Assembly: GCA_014529385.2 (NCBI GenBank)
Contig: CM043960.1
Span: 70,061,410 to 70,125,409, forward strand
From: Adiantum capillus-veneris
Lineage: Eukaryota; Streptophyta; Polypodiopsida; Polypodiales; Pteridaceae
DNA: 64,000 nucleotides
Reading direction: 5' to 3'
In this document: in pieces, positions 44,116-54,735 of the stretch
How positions within the stretch are numbered: position 1 is the first letter of the stretch
Layout of the letters: each line of letters starts with the position of its first letter
Notes under the pieces: generated by a model
Database searches by the model: none
What the model was told of the DNA's origin: nothing
Seen by the model: only the letters and a program-made list of their open reading frames with translations
Made by a program: the position numbers and the translations under genes

Positions 44116-44924
44116 TCTTTCATTGCTCCAACCTCCTACTGCCAAGCTGCAAAGCCCTCAATCGGGCTTGCATCACAGGCTCGCTTCAACATAATCCGCA
44201 TCGCTTCACGACTATCCCAGGCCCGCGATCCGAGGAAACTAAAAACGGAAAAAATCATCTGTGGCCTTTCGCTACCCACGGCTCCCAACTTCATCTCGCT
44301 GTATCTGACCGACCAAGCATCCGATTGACGTGCAGTCGATTCGTGCTAACTCCACATGGTACATTCTTCCACCGAGAATCTTGGCGAGGCTCAAAAACTG
44401 CCAAATGACACACCCTCCAATGCAGCCAAGTGGGCTCAGCAGACCCGGCCCTTGGAAAATCTTCAACTGACCATATCTTGTTAACCAGAGCTCCGATTTG
44501 CATTCCGAAACGACACGCATGCTCCATAACTCGAGCTCTACACATATATGCGCTGACATCAGCCCGTGACACCTGTCCCCAGCTGCCCTGTCCGTCGGGG
44601 ATCTGCTACACACTCTTTCTTTAAACTGCAATATCTTGAGCACCGGGGCTCCGTTTGATGAGCCGTCTGGACCGGCTTGGAAAGCACACTGAAGACCACA
44701 TTCTAGCATATAAAACCCACATTTCGGGCACAGTAGTCCATCAACCTACTTGGCTCTTTGCAGCATACCTTTGGCCTAAAAAACCACTTTGAACATACAC
44801 CTCCGATATCCTTGGGCTGCCTAGGGCCTTGGCACCTGCCCTAGCCTTCTGCACTGCACTCGACTGCTGCCTTTGCCTGGCATAGACCATCTCCTAGCTT
44901 GGACCAACTTTGGCTGCACCATCA
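44116..44924 (-). repeat. Element A LTR (gypsy, probable)
   Basis: It lies after the PPT-like GAGGGGGTGAGCAA on the minus strand, starting TGATGG. It contains phrases such as ATATCTTGTTAACCAGAGCTC and ATATCTTGAGCACCGGGGCTC. The outer end is not defined. It is inferred from the similarity of its PPT region to that of element B (49499-49533). Confidence 0.5.
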
Positions 44925-44939
44925 TTGCTCACCCCCTCG

Positions 44940-44957
44940 TTGAACATTTATGTTCAA
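44940..44957. repeat. Hairpin beside element A PPT
   Basis: TTGAACAT and ATGTTCAA pair perfectly around a TT centre. The corresponding place in element B holds GAGCAT/ATGCTC, a compensatory base-pair change. Confidence 0.7.
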
Positions 44958-46585
44958 CCACACATGGCCTTATTGCACCAAAAAAACACACCAAAAACAA
45001 ACTCTCTGTATACTGCAAAAACACCCACCATATGTACAAAACCAACACCTGCTACCCGCCACCTTTGTTCATGCGGGTTGCCCAACCCCCTACTTTACCT
45101 GTCACCAACCTCCTGGGTCAAACACCTTGCATTGGTCTCTTCCATCCGCCTGCAACAATTTTACATAGTGCCACACCAAGGCACCCACCCAACTACATAA
45201 CCAAATTGCCATCCACATGCTTCTACCACTCCAAGCACTCCTTGATGAACTGCCCACTCGCAACAAAGCATCTCCAAGAACACTAAATAAGGCACCCTCG
45301 TGCTCACCATCCAAAGACTTGCTTGTACCATCACTCGCATCAAACAGACCTAACACATCTGACCCGCCCTCCCATCCATGTAAAGCTAGATCCTCGTCTA
45401 GCAGATCCTGTACCTACTCAACAGCGTACTGCACAGCCGCTTTTACCACCATTCCTTTCAACCACCACTCACAAACCTCCTTGCAAAGCTTGGACACCAC
45501 CTTGGAATCCGCATCATCGGTCATAGAGGGCAACTGCATAGGAAGAATCTCCTTCTTTGACTCTGCTCTGCCCTTCTTCCCCGCCATGAACTCAATTCAA
45601 GCATCGTCGAGCTCCCCCTCGTCAACTGGCTCTTCAAGGTCAATAAGCACCACGTGCTTGTCCGTTTCAATTACCTGCTCTTCTACTACTGCATCATCAA
45701 TCTCTGGCAAGGAAGAGAGAAACTCGTTCTCTATTGCATCCTCTTCGTCCTTCTCCATAGGTACAACTTCTTCACACCTTTTAGCAAAATTTTGCACCTG
45801 TTGCACCACTAAGACATACTCTACTGCTATCTTCATCAACATGGCCATTAGCATGGCACTGCATACCAGTTTTACCTTCTCTCCACCACCTGTAGGCCTA
45901 GACTGCTCCGCTTGGTCTTCACTAAGCACTTCGGCTTGCACTTCACGTTGCTCTTCGCACATATTCACTGCCTCTCCACTCACATGTAAGAGGTCGAACT
46001 CATCATACCTGGATTGGGATGAATCGGTCTCCAAACTCGTATCTGCGTCCATAGAGCTACTGTCACTTGATCCAGTCTCCACTTCGGTTTCAAGCTCGGG
46101 AATCTTCTCTAGCTTCACCGCTTCAATCTCGTCTGCAAACCGCACTCCTTGCTCTTTACCGCACTTCAATGGAGCTTCAACAGCTTCACTCGAACTCGGA
46201 CGCACATTCTTTGCCCACTCTGGAACCACCTGCACCTCCTCCACCATTTGAACTGCTCTAGCCGGCATCTTCAGCATAGGAACCATTCTGTCTCTTTGCA
46301 GCCAAAGAACTCTTGGTTCTTCTTGCACATGCACTTCTCTTTGCACCACTTGCGACTCGTCTATCACCGTATCACACTGCCTTGGCATCATAGCACCTTG
46401 CAAACACCGCTTAGCCTCTCGCTTCTTCAAAATCTTCTTGGTTCGCCCTCTCGCTAGAGCTACCGCCTCTTCATACGACATTGGACCATCTATCTCCACC
46501 TTATCTCGCACTTCTTCATGCAGGCAATCCATGAATTTACACAATTTCAAAAAATTGGCTGACCGGCCGCCTCCGTCCATCTATC
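44958..46585 (-). pseudogene. Element A gag and acidic extension, pol deleted
   Basis: Minus frame 45597-46580 starts inside a gag core (LCKFMDCLHEEVRDKVEIDG, SYEEAVALARGRTKKILKK), then a long acidic region (ETGSSDSSSMDADTSLETDS) with a hydrophobic patch (LVCSAMLMAMLMKIAVEYV). A single TGA at 45597 interrupts a frame otherwise open to 45102. No protease, RT or integrase lies between gag and the PPT, so pol has been deleted or was never present. It is cut at about 46585 on the gag side. Confidence 0.65.
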
Positions 46586-47123
46586 TGATCGGTGCCTAGC
46601 TGACTGGCTTCCTGATAAGCACCAACCCTACTCGACTAACCGGCCACGTGTTGCCCGCTGTGCCCGCGCACTGTCCAAACCTGCCCGCTCTGCCCTCTCT
46701 GCCCGGTCTGCCCACGTGATGCTCGGTCTGCCCAAATCTGCCCGCGCTCTGCATACTCTTTTCCCGAACTGCCTGCCCACTAAGCCAAGCCCCCTTTTCA
46801 CATATGAAGATATGCCTCAAGGACTCATTCCCACCACTCCTATCAGTAGAAAATCCACGAGCCTTGCTCTTTAATCTCGCATCATATTTTGTGCTCGCCC
46901 TACACAAAAGTTTTGAAATTTTGTGAACCCCAAACCAACATCTCTTGAAGCTTTAAGCATATTGAGAAATTTGTGAAGAGGTGCTCCATGAATTTGGAGA
47001 GTGACTTCACAAACTATTTGTAAAATCATTGAGATTGGATTTTACAAGGACAAGACACTGCCGTAGAGAGAGTCTCTCTATTGGTAAGACCAAGTCCCTC
47101 TGTTTTTACAACCACTTTGCATC
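46586..47123. other. GC-rich repeat-bearing stretch, unassigned
   Basis: CTGCCCG(C/G)TCTGCCC-type units recur at about 46660-46750. From 46900 the sequence becomes ordinary leader-like DNA before the copia gag start. No PBS or LTR end for that copia element is present. Confidence 0.4.
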
Positions 47124-48014
47124 ATGGGAGAGAAGGGAATCGAAAAATTTAACGGCTAAGGCTTCCACACCTGGCAAACCAAGCTGCGAGGATACCTTAT
47201 GAAAAAGCAACTATGGTCTGTTGTGAAGCCAAGAGTAAGCGAACCATCCACTTCTGTCAAAGGCACTCTCACTAGGGCCCAAATCACACAAGCACAAGCT
47301 AAAGAAGAACAGGCACTCGACATAATTATCACATCACTACATGATAATTATGTGCATTTTACAGATAGTTGTACCACTGCAATCCAAGCATGCGATATTT
47401 TGGAACATAACTTCGGTGCTAAACAAAAGTAAAGTAAGATTAGCTTAAAGAAAAATCTTTACAAACTTACTATGCTTCAAGAGGAGGATGTTTCAAGCCT
47501 CGTTAATAGACTAATGAGCATAATAACACAGCTCACTTACATTCATTGCCAAGTCCCGGAAGAAGATCAAGTCGCTGTGCTGCTAAGTGCTCTACCTGAA
47601 AGTTTTGACAACATAGTAACAGTCTTAGAGCAAAAGGAACCCATACCTTCTCTGCAATATGTTACAGGGGCAATCCATGAAGAAGAAAAGAAAAATAAGA
47701 AGAAATATGAATCACCGGGAGGAGCTTATTTTACATCATCATCATCTAGGGCGTCATCATCATCACCTAGATTAAATAACAAGAAGTGTTATGAATGTGG
47801 CAAGCCTGGACACTTCTCCAAGGACTGCTACAAGAACAAATATTGTAGCAATTGTGGCATCAAAGGTCATCCACCATCAAAGTGCCAAGGAAGCAACAAA
47901 AATAGAGTCAATCTTGCAGAAGAAAAGGATGGAGATGCAGCTCAACAGGAAGAGAATTGTCTCCATGTGTGTGCCGCCCCCAACTACTTTTGCGAATATA
48001 CTGATGTACTGTAA
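47124..48014 (+). pseudogene. Copia gag (internal-deleted element)
   Basis: Starts at ATG 47124 (MGEKGIEKFNG), with a stop (47157) inside the first block. 47199-47432 and 47472-48014 carry the gag core (KLRGYLMKKQLWSVVKPR, ALPESFDNIVTVLEQKE) and two CCHC knuckles (CYECGKPGHFSKDC, CSNCGIKGHPPSKC). A frameshift lies near 47430. Protease, integrase and RT are absent: ~170 bp after gag the PPT and LTR appear. Confidence 0.85.
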
Positions 48015-48192
48015 AATGGATAGTCTTCCACCTTCTCTGTTTAAGGGGAGGACTTCTTAGTCTATGTGACACCATGTAATGAGACCACTCAGTCTGTGTG
48101 ACTATAGTCTGTGCCACTATCTCGGTCTGTGTGACCATTATCCTATGTGGCTTTAGGTCTCGATTCAGCTTCATTTAGTATAGTCCATGCCT

Positions 48193-48203
48193 AAGGGGAG
48201 GAT
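48193..48203 (+). other. Copia polypurine tract
   Basis: AAGGGGAGGAT precedes TGTTGAAATAGG, the LTR start. Confidence 0.75.
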
Positions 48204-48452
48204 TGTTGAAATAGGCATGGGACATCCCTCTACACCTCATTTCAGTTGATGTTGACACCTTAGTATATTTGTTGTAAACACAAGAATGAAGCAAGTCTAC
48301 CAACCGTGTAATATCAAGGCCTATAAATAAAGCCTTGTTGTGTACATAAATATATGTTATGCAATATGATATCCTACGATCGTGTGTACATCAATTTTTC
48401 CCTTTAGTGGTAGTGTACCTTTTATTAAGTGTGTGTAGCTCACTGTGTAACA
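48204..48452 (+). repeat. Copia 3' LTR (249 bp)
   Basis: It starts TGTTGAAATAGG and ends GTGTAACA, with a TATA-like TATAAATAA at 48322-48330. The 5' LTR is missing. Confidence 0.8.
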
Positions 48453-49499
48453 ATGGAGTCTTTCACCTTTGAGCCTCCTTGAGCTCCCTTCCCCTCCCGA
48501 TCCTAACAAGAAAAACCATCAAAAACCCAAAAACTCCAGCCACAAAAGGCCACTCTCAGACCATTGCAAAAGATTCACCAAACTCCACTATGTTGGACTC
48601 TTTGGAGTAGCGCCAACCCTAATGGCACCGAAACAGGGTCACATAGTCTTGCAGAAAGCCGCACCTTCTTCCCTAAATTCCTTACACACACACATCCATG
48701 GAAACCTTAGAACTTCCGTAGACTCTCCGAAGTGCAAAATTGAAGAGATAAATCTCTCATTCACTCCTCCACACACTCAAAAACAGGACAGGAACGCAAC
48801 GTGACTGCACTAGACCACCTGTAGGGACCCTGCTTCCTCCCACACACAGAGAGGTGAAAGTTCTCATATTTCTCTTCCAAAGTGCTCCCTCAGCCTGGAC
48901 CATCACGGCACCGTGAGTGATGTGGAAATTTGAAACCTTTTCACACCTTTTTTTACCATTTTTTGACCTTTTTGGCCCAGTTTTGGTCAATTTTGACCCC
49001 CGACGGGCATTTTTCGCGGGAAAAACCCCAAACGGACTCCAAAATTCACCAAATTTTGTACGCTTGATCCTCGATACCTAAATCACATTTCCACATCCCC
49101 ACATTCTATTTTTGACCACTTATAGGGCGGTGCACGCATCGCTGCAGATCAGCCATCGTAAATAGACAACTCCTGCATGTCCCAAACTTCCCGAGCGGGA
49201 TGAGAGTACCATAACTTGTCACTTGAATTATTTACATTCAAGAAAGCTCAAACTCATTTTCTAGAGCCAAAAGAGGCCACCAAGAACCATATCCAAGGCC
49301 CCGATACCCTATCCAGGCACGTGCATGTGTCCGACTGCTAGCACGCGAAACTGACTATTCACAATGTGTACACGTTGCATCTTTTTTTGAACTTGAAACC
49401 ACTTTGCAAAGCTCTCGAATGCATGTATTTACATCCTTTTGTACATATGACCATGCATATAAACGCTACTTTGTACACGCCAAAAGCAGTCTATCATCA
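48453..49499 (-). repeat. Element B LTR (gypsy, probable)
   Basis: On the minus strand it begins TGATGATAGACTGC after the PPT (AGAGGGTGGGCAA). It extends through non-coding, pyrimidine-rich DNA to the copia LTR at 48452. The outer end is undefined. No second LTR is in the window. Confidence 0.5.
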
Positions 49500-49515
49500 T
49501 TGCCCACCCTCTAGG

Positions 49516-49533
49516 TAGAGCATTTATGCTCAA
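49516..49533. repeat. Hairpin beside element B PPT
   Basis: GAGCAT and ATGCTC flank a TT centre. It is equivalent to the hairpin at 44940-44957, with a G-C pair replacing A-T. Confidence 0.7.
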
Positions 49534-49588
49534 CCAAGAGACTATTTGCATATGGAACCACATCCCTCGCAAAATATTTCTTCAATAT

Positions 49589-50749
49589 CTAACCATTTAT
49601 TCTATAGTGCAAACATTCACCATACAATTTTTCCAACTCATAGGTGCCATTAGAAAATACATGCTTCACTCTGTATGGACCGAACCATTTGTCCCTCAAC
49701 TTCTTCTCAAAAGTAAAATCCAAGCGAGATTCATACTTCACCAAATCTCCTTCTTTGATCTCTTTCTCTGGTAGACTCTTATTCATTTTCTCCATCCTTG
49801 TCTCTGCTTGTTGAAGATAATAATCATTGGCTTTCTTTCTATTCATTCACAACAACTGTAGAGAAAGAATTCTTTCTTGCAGCTTGTCATTATGCTCACC
49901 TTGCATTCTGCACAATAACTTCAAGGCATCCAACTGCACTTGTATGGGCATAAGAGCTTCCTTTCCATAAACAAGCTCATACGGTGTAAACTGTGTTGAC
50001 ACTCTATACGCAGTTCTATAAGCCCACAAACACTTTTCCAAGTCTAAGTCCCACGCTTTAGGATGCTCTCTAGCATACTTTGATAGCATCTTCACAATTT
50101 GACCATTGCAATTTTCTACCAACCCATTGCATTGTGGGTAGTAAGGAGAAGAATGACTATGCTGAATTTTCAATTTATCCATGAGAGCAGCAACAAGTTT
50201 TCCCCTGAACCCTGGTCCACGATCAGAAATGATAACCATAGTAGCTCCAAACCTGCAACACACATGTTCATATAAAAAAGAGGCCACCCTTCCTGCTGTT
50301 ACATATTTTACTGCACTTTCCTCCATGCATTTTGTCAAATAGTCCACAGCCACAAGGATATACCTTTTTCCATTGTTGGTCCTCGACATTGGACCTACAG
50401 CATCTATTCCCCATTTTGCAAATGCATCAAAAGACATTATAGCTTTCTGAGGCTCAACCAAAAGCTTCCAATTTGCAAACACTTGGCATTCATGGCATGA
50501 CTTGCACCAAAAAGAAGCATCTCTCATCATAGAGGGCCAACAGTAACCTACTCTCAAAACACGGAAGACAACCTGATCCTCGCCTTTATGGCCTGTTTCT
50601 TCATGGCAGTGCTCCAAAATCAAGCCTATCTCTTCTTCGTACAATACTTTTCTCAAAATTCTATCCTTGCCATAAAGCATGAGATCCTCACCTACCAATG
50701 TGTAGTTTCTTGCTTTTGCAACTATTCTCTTACACCGAACCTTTGACAT
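49589..50749 (-). pseudogene. Element B integrase
   Basis: 49847-50749 has the zinc module (LEHCHEETGHKGE, CKSCHECQ), the core with Asp in KWGIDAVGPMS and VIISDRGPGF and Glu in NGLVENCNGQIV, and WAYRTAYRVSTQFTPYELVYG. An in-frame TGA then separates it from the C-terminal module (49589-49846, DKWFGPYRVKHVFSNGTYEL). Catalytic residues are intact. Element B is Tat-like on account of its extra RNase H. Confidence 0.9.
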
Positions 50750-50758
50750 GACCTCTGG

Positions 50759-51170
50759 TCATTGCCCTTTACCAAGAAATACTTCTACATCTTGCAATGA
50801 TTCCCTTCCTGCATACAAGGCTTCCTTGACCTTTAAAGGAGCTACCAAGGCATCCAACTTGTCCCTAGCCAACTCATCAGCTTCTTTATTCTGCTCATGA
50901 GGAACATGCTTAAATTGTATCTTCTCAAACTCATGCAAAAGCTTCTTGATGCCATAAAACCACTTCTTCAAATTGTCTTTCTTAACATTCCACAAACCAA
51001 GCAATTGATTCATGACTAGTAACGCATCCCCCTTTGCAATGACCCTCTTCAGTCCAAACTCAACACACTGCTTAAACCCAAGGAAAAGCGTGAATAGTCG
51101 GCCTCATTGTTACTTTTAGATTCATCAAGATCATGAGCTCTAGAAAAGATTACATCACCTTTTGGGTTCT
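50759..51170 (-). pseudogene. Element B second (archaeal-type) RNase H
   Basis: Located between the first RNase H and integrase. Recognisable parts are an NNEADYS-like start (near 51110), GDALLVMNQLLG (near 51000) and KHVPHEQNKEADELARDKL. This second RNase H is a known hallmark of the Tat lineage of plant Ty3/gypsy. A frameshift lies near 51060. Confidence 0.75.
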
Positions 51171-52200
51171 TAATGAATACCCCACCACTTGCCTTTTGAA
51201 GAACTTAACATCATTGTATACGCATATGTAATATCCATTTCCTCTTCATGATCATCCTTGTCAACCCTTGGGTAAGATGGAAGCTCCCCCCCCCTTATCT
51301 ACCACTACGTCTGCCAAGTGAGCTTTAACAAAATGATCCACTTTAAACTCGAACTCATACTCTTGAAGCTCCAAAGTCCACTTTAAGATGCGCTTGCTAG
51401 GCTTCAAATGTTGTACTACATCTGGCAAAAGATTCAATGTGGTGAGCACATAGAACTTTTGGGGCAACAGATAGGTTTTGAACCTCCAACAAGCAAGAAG
51501 CAAGGCGAATACCCACTGTTTCATTTCCGTATAGGAGAACTCGCTTACATTATTCCTTTTTCTCTCAAAATAGAGTGGCTTGAAGTTCCTTCCTTGCTTT
51601 TGTAAGAGAACCGACCCAAAAGCTACTCACCCCACAGTAATATACATAGAAAATCGACTGCAAGTCGGGAGGACTCAGTGCTGGTAAAGCACGCAATACC
51701 TCCTTGATACCATCAAAAGACTATTGCATGTCTTCATTCCATTCAAACCCTTGAACTCTTTGACTCAATTTCTGGAGAGGATACACATACTGACATAGCA
51801 TCCAAAAAAAATGTGACAAGTACCTGAGCTTATGCACAAATGATGCTAGATGCTTTGTGTTGCTGGGCGGATCCATAAGCAATAAAGCCTTAACTTTCTT
51901 TGGGTCAGCTTCTATTCCATTTTGGGAAACCACATGTCCTAGCAAATGGACTCTGGCATGAGCAAACCTACACTTCTTTGGGTTGAGTTGCCCACCCTCT
52001 TGTTGAAGCCTTTCAAAAGTCAACCGCAACTTCTCCAAATGTGTGACCCTTGAGCTATAACACCCAATTTTATCCATGAAAACACGAATGAACTTACCCA
52101 AGTAGGGACCAAACACTCTATTCATCCATCCTTGGAAGGTAGCATATGCATTAAAACCAGCCGAAAAGGCATTCTTTTGTAGGCAAAACAACCCCAAGGA
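51171..52200 (-). pseudogene. Element B RT (C-terminal part) and first RNase H
   Basis: 51721-52197 carries RT: VHLLGHVVSQNGIEAD and, in place of the YMDD box, VFMDKIGCYS, so one catalytic Asp is Lys. 51261-51524 is the end of the first RNase H/connection (LKPSKRILKWTLELQEYEFEF). Frame breaks lie near 51540-51720 and 52150. Confidence 0.85.
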
Positions 52201-53071
52201 GTAATGAAGGTTGTCTTCAATCGGTCTTCAATCGCTATCAAGATCTGAAAGTAGCCAAAAAATCCATCCATGATTGAATAACGTTCATGACCTGCAACTT
52301 GATAGAGGATTTCATCTAGGAAGGGTATTGGATAAAGATTTCTTTTTGTGGCAGCATTCAAAGGTTTGAAATCAACACATATCCTAAATCTTCCGTTCTT
52401 CTTGGGCACAATAACAACTAGAGAGACCCATTCGCACTCCTCCACTTGAAAGATGAAATCTGCTTCCAAAAGCTTTGTCACCTCTTCATGAAGTGCCTTC
52501 TCATGAATGACCCCCAACCTCCTAAGCTTTTGAACATTTGGCTTGGCACCTTCTTTTAGATTGATTCTATGCTCGACTCCTTTAGCTCCTTGAAACTCTG
52601 TATATTTAGTGGCGAATAGCTTTGGAAATTCCTTGAACATGTCTTCATACTCCTTTTTTTCTTTTTCTATCAAGTCCTCTCCTAGCATGCTCCTTACATT
52701 CACTTTGGCAGACTCTGCAATTGCTTTTGGACTATCCTTCTTCTCCTTGACCTTCACATCATGCATTGATGCTTCCTTTTCAATCCCAAAAAGATCAGGA
52801 CATAATTGCATCAAGCCTTCCTCTACACTTTCTTTTGATGATGTAGATGAAGCATCACTATCGTATGACATGGTTTTTATAGAATCTCTATCTTGCATCT
52901 CCACTAGGGTCTGTGTACGGCTCTCGTGTGTCTTCATGTTGTAGACAATACTCCTTCCTTTCTCTTTGTCGGGGATGGTGATTAAGCCCATGCCCCAATC
53001 CTGCTTAGCACCAAGGGTTATAAGCCATGGCCTCCCTAAAATGATTGGATACGCATTCTCACCCGCTTGCA
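52122..53071 (-). pseudogene. Element B protease end and RT N-terminus, cut by E2
   Basis: It starts in the C-terminal part of the protease (PIILGRPWLITLGAKQDWGM), then an acidic linker (DSDASSTSSKESVEEG) and RT (WVSLVVIVPKKNGRFRICVD, FGYFQILIAIEDRLKTTFIT). The protease active site and all of gag lie beyond the E2 insertion at 53072, outside the window. Confidence 0.9.
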
Positions 53072-53381
53072 TGTTAACCCTCGTGGCTCACGGGCACCCT
53101 ATCGCCTACGACGGACACTGTAACCGTATTATTTATTTAAGTAGAGTCAGGCACCGGGCTTGTCGGTCCAATAGGGAAAGGTAGAGTGATCGCCGATGAG
53201 AGGCGCACTCTAACACGAACATGCTAGGGTTAGTTGGCTAAGCATGGGCGCCCAAGTGTGAATGGGGTGAGCTCACATAAAAGCCAATTAAACCTAAAAT
53301 TGAGTCATTCTCTCATTGTGCAATAGAAGTTGCTCTTGCTCCATCTCCACCTTCTCCTTCACCATCTCCTTGTGTGTGTGC

Positions 53382-53434
<53 letters not shown>

Positions 53435-53668
53435 CGATCGAGCGTTGCGGCGGCACGACGGCGGCGAGGCGGTTGAGCGCGGCGTAGCGGCGTCTCCCTC
53501 TTCTTCGCGGCGAGGAATCCTCTACGGCAGGAGCATAAGGCGGTGAGTGACACACCATTGCCCTCTTGAGCTTACTAGTTAAATTAGTTGTGTGCTTGGA
53601 GCCGTCTGCGGCTCGTACACGGTGTATCGGCAAGTCCCTTGCTTCGACAGTGCGGCAAGGAGCGCACA
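53072..53668 (+). repeat. E2 5' LTR (597 bp)
   Basis: It starts TGTTAACCCTCG and ends AGCGCACA. It contains (GA)24 at 53384-53432 followed by a GCGGCGG-rich stretch. The partner LTR is outside the window, so the ends rest on the PBS and on the break in element B. Confidence 0.8.
53384..53432. repeat. (GA)24 microsatellite in E2 LTR
   Basis: Uninterrupted GA dinucleotides inside the LTR. The copia LTRs in this window also carry one. Confidence 0.98.
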
Positions 53669-53672
53669 TTTT

Positions 53673-53690
53673 TGGCGCCGCTGCCGGGGA
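53673..53690 (+). other. E2 primer binding site
   Basis: TGGCGCCGCTGCCGGGGA lies four bases after the LTR. This is the PBS type common in plant non-chromovirus gypsy elements. Confidence 0.9.
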
Positions 53691-54735
53691 ATAGCCCTGC
53701 ACTAAGCCCAAGAGGCACTTTGTGCTTCTTGTATGAGTGGTTTGCAGTAGGAAAGAAGAGGGAGAGGAAGGCGTATTTTTTGTGCAAGTTGTTAATTCTC
53801 TGTTGCGCAAAGTTTGCATTTTCTGTTTTTCTGCTGCGTACATTTAGTATTAGTTAGACAGTTAGCAAAATTCTGTTTTTCTGTTTACACACAGTTAGCA
53901 TTTCTTGCGTTTTTTTTTGCATTTTCTGTGTTTTCACTGCATAGTTCTGTCAAGTTTCAATTTTTGCATTTTTTGTGTTTTCTGGTTTGTGGTTTGTGCA
54001 CAGTTAGGCGCACAGTTAGTTAATTAAGTAGGTTAGTAATTAGGTGAACCACTGATTAGCAAGTCAGTAGGTAGGTGGGACAATAAATAGTTAGGTGAGG
54101 TCAACGCGCGCCAAAACGCGTATCAAATAATATCCAAAAAAAAATATATATATATATTTAATTTTTTTTTAAAAAAAAAATTTGAAAAAAAAAATTGAAA
54201 AAAAAAAAATTGAAAAATTAAAACGTGAGCGAGGGGGAGGTTAGATTTTCGAAAATAAAAAACGTGAGTTATAAAAACGGACGGGTTGGTTTGTATAAAA
54301 GTTAGATCGGGTAGCCCAAGCCCAAGCCCAAGCCCAAGCTTAGGCCCAGGCCTCAGTCCTCAGTCTTATGATATACGCTAGACTCACTCTTATATATATA
54401 CCCTACCTCCTCAAGAGGGAATGAGAGCATGTGGGACAAGTCTTCCACTCTCCTCCCTTCTCTTCCCACTTGCACCTTTAGACTTGCTATTTGGAGCCTA
54501 GTTCCCCAGCTAGGAAAAGACTGTTTGGGGCTTTTCTGGAGCAAAATAGAACCAAACGGTGGGCTGTAAAGCACAGCGCGTCCCTCCTAGCGATACGCTC
54601 GTTTCGAGCTATCACACAGCCCATTCCACGAGACGCTCTAAAAAATCTAGCAAAAAAACAAACAAAAAACACGCTAAAAACTAGTCACAAGGCCTCCTAG
54701 AGCAGCTTTTTGACACCTTAGGGTATCAAAAGCAC
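53691..54735 (+). other. E2 leader
   Basis: Non-coding. It has repeated TTCTGTTTTTCTG-type phrases (53810-53990), long A and T runs with TATATATATA (54130-54215), a CCCAAG hexamer array (54313-54342) and a second TATATATATA at about 54390. It leads to the gag ATG at 54736. Confidence 0.7.
54313..54342. repeat. CCCAAG hexamer array
   Basis: Four to five consecutive CCCAAG units in the E2 leader. Confidence 0.9.

Noticed and set aside
45217-46251. 344-codon Ser/Thr/Cys-rich plus-strand ORF
   Set aside because: It lies antisense to the element A gag frame (45597-46580), whose motifs are recognisable. The Ser-rich composition is the mirror of an acidic Asp/Glu-rich coding strand.
48961-49020. 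Repeated TTTTTGACC phrases in the element B LTR as regulatory sites
   Set aside because: Low-complexity, and compatible with simple repeats. No counterpart was found in element A's LTR.
52609-52944. 111-codon plus-strand ORF rich in Ser and Phe
   Set aside because: Antisense shadow of the element B protease-RT linker.
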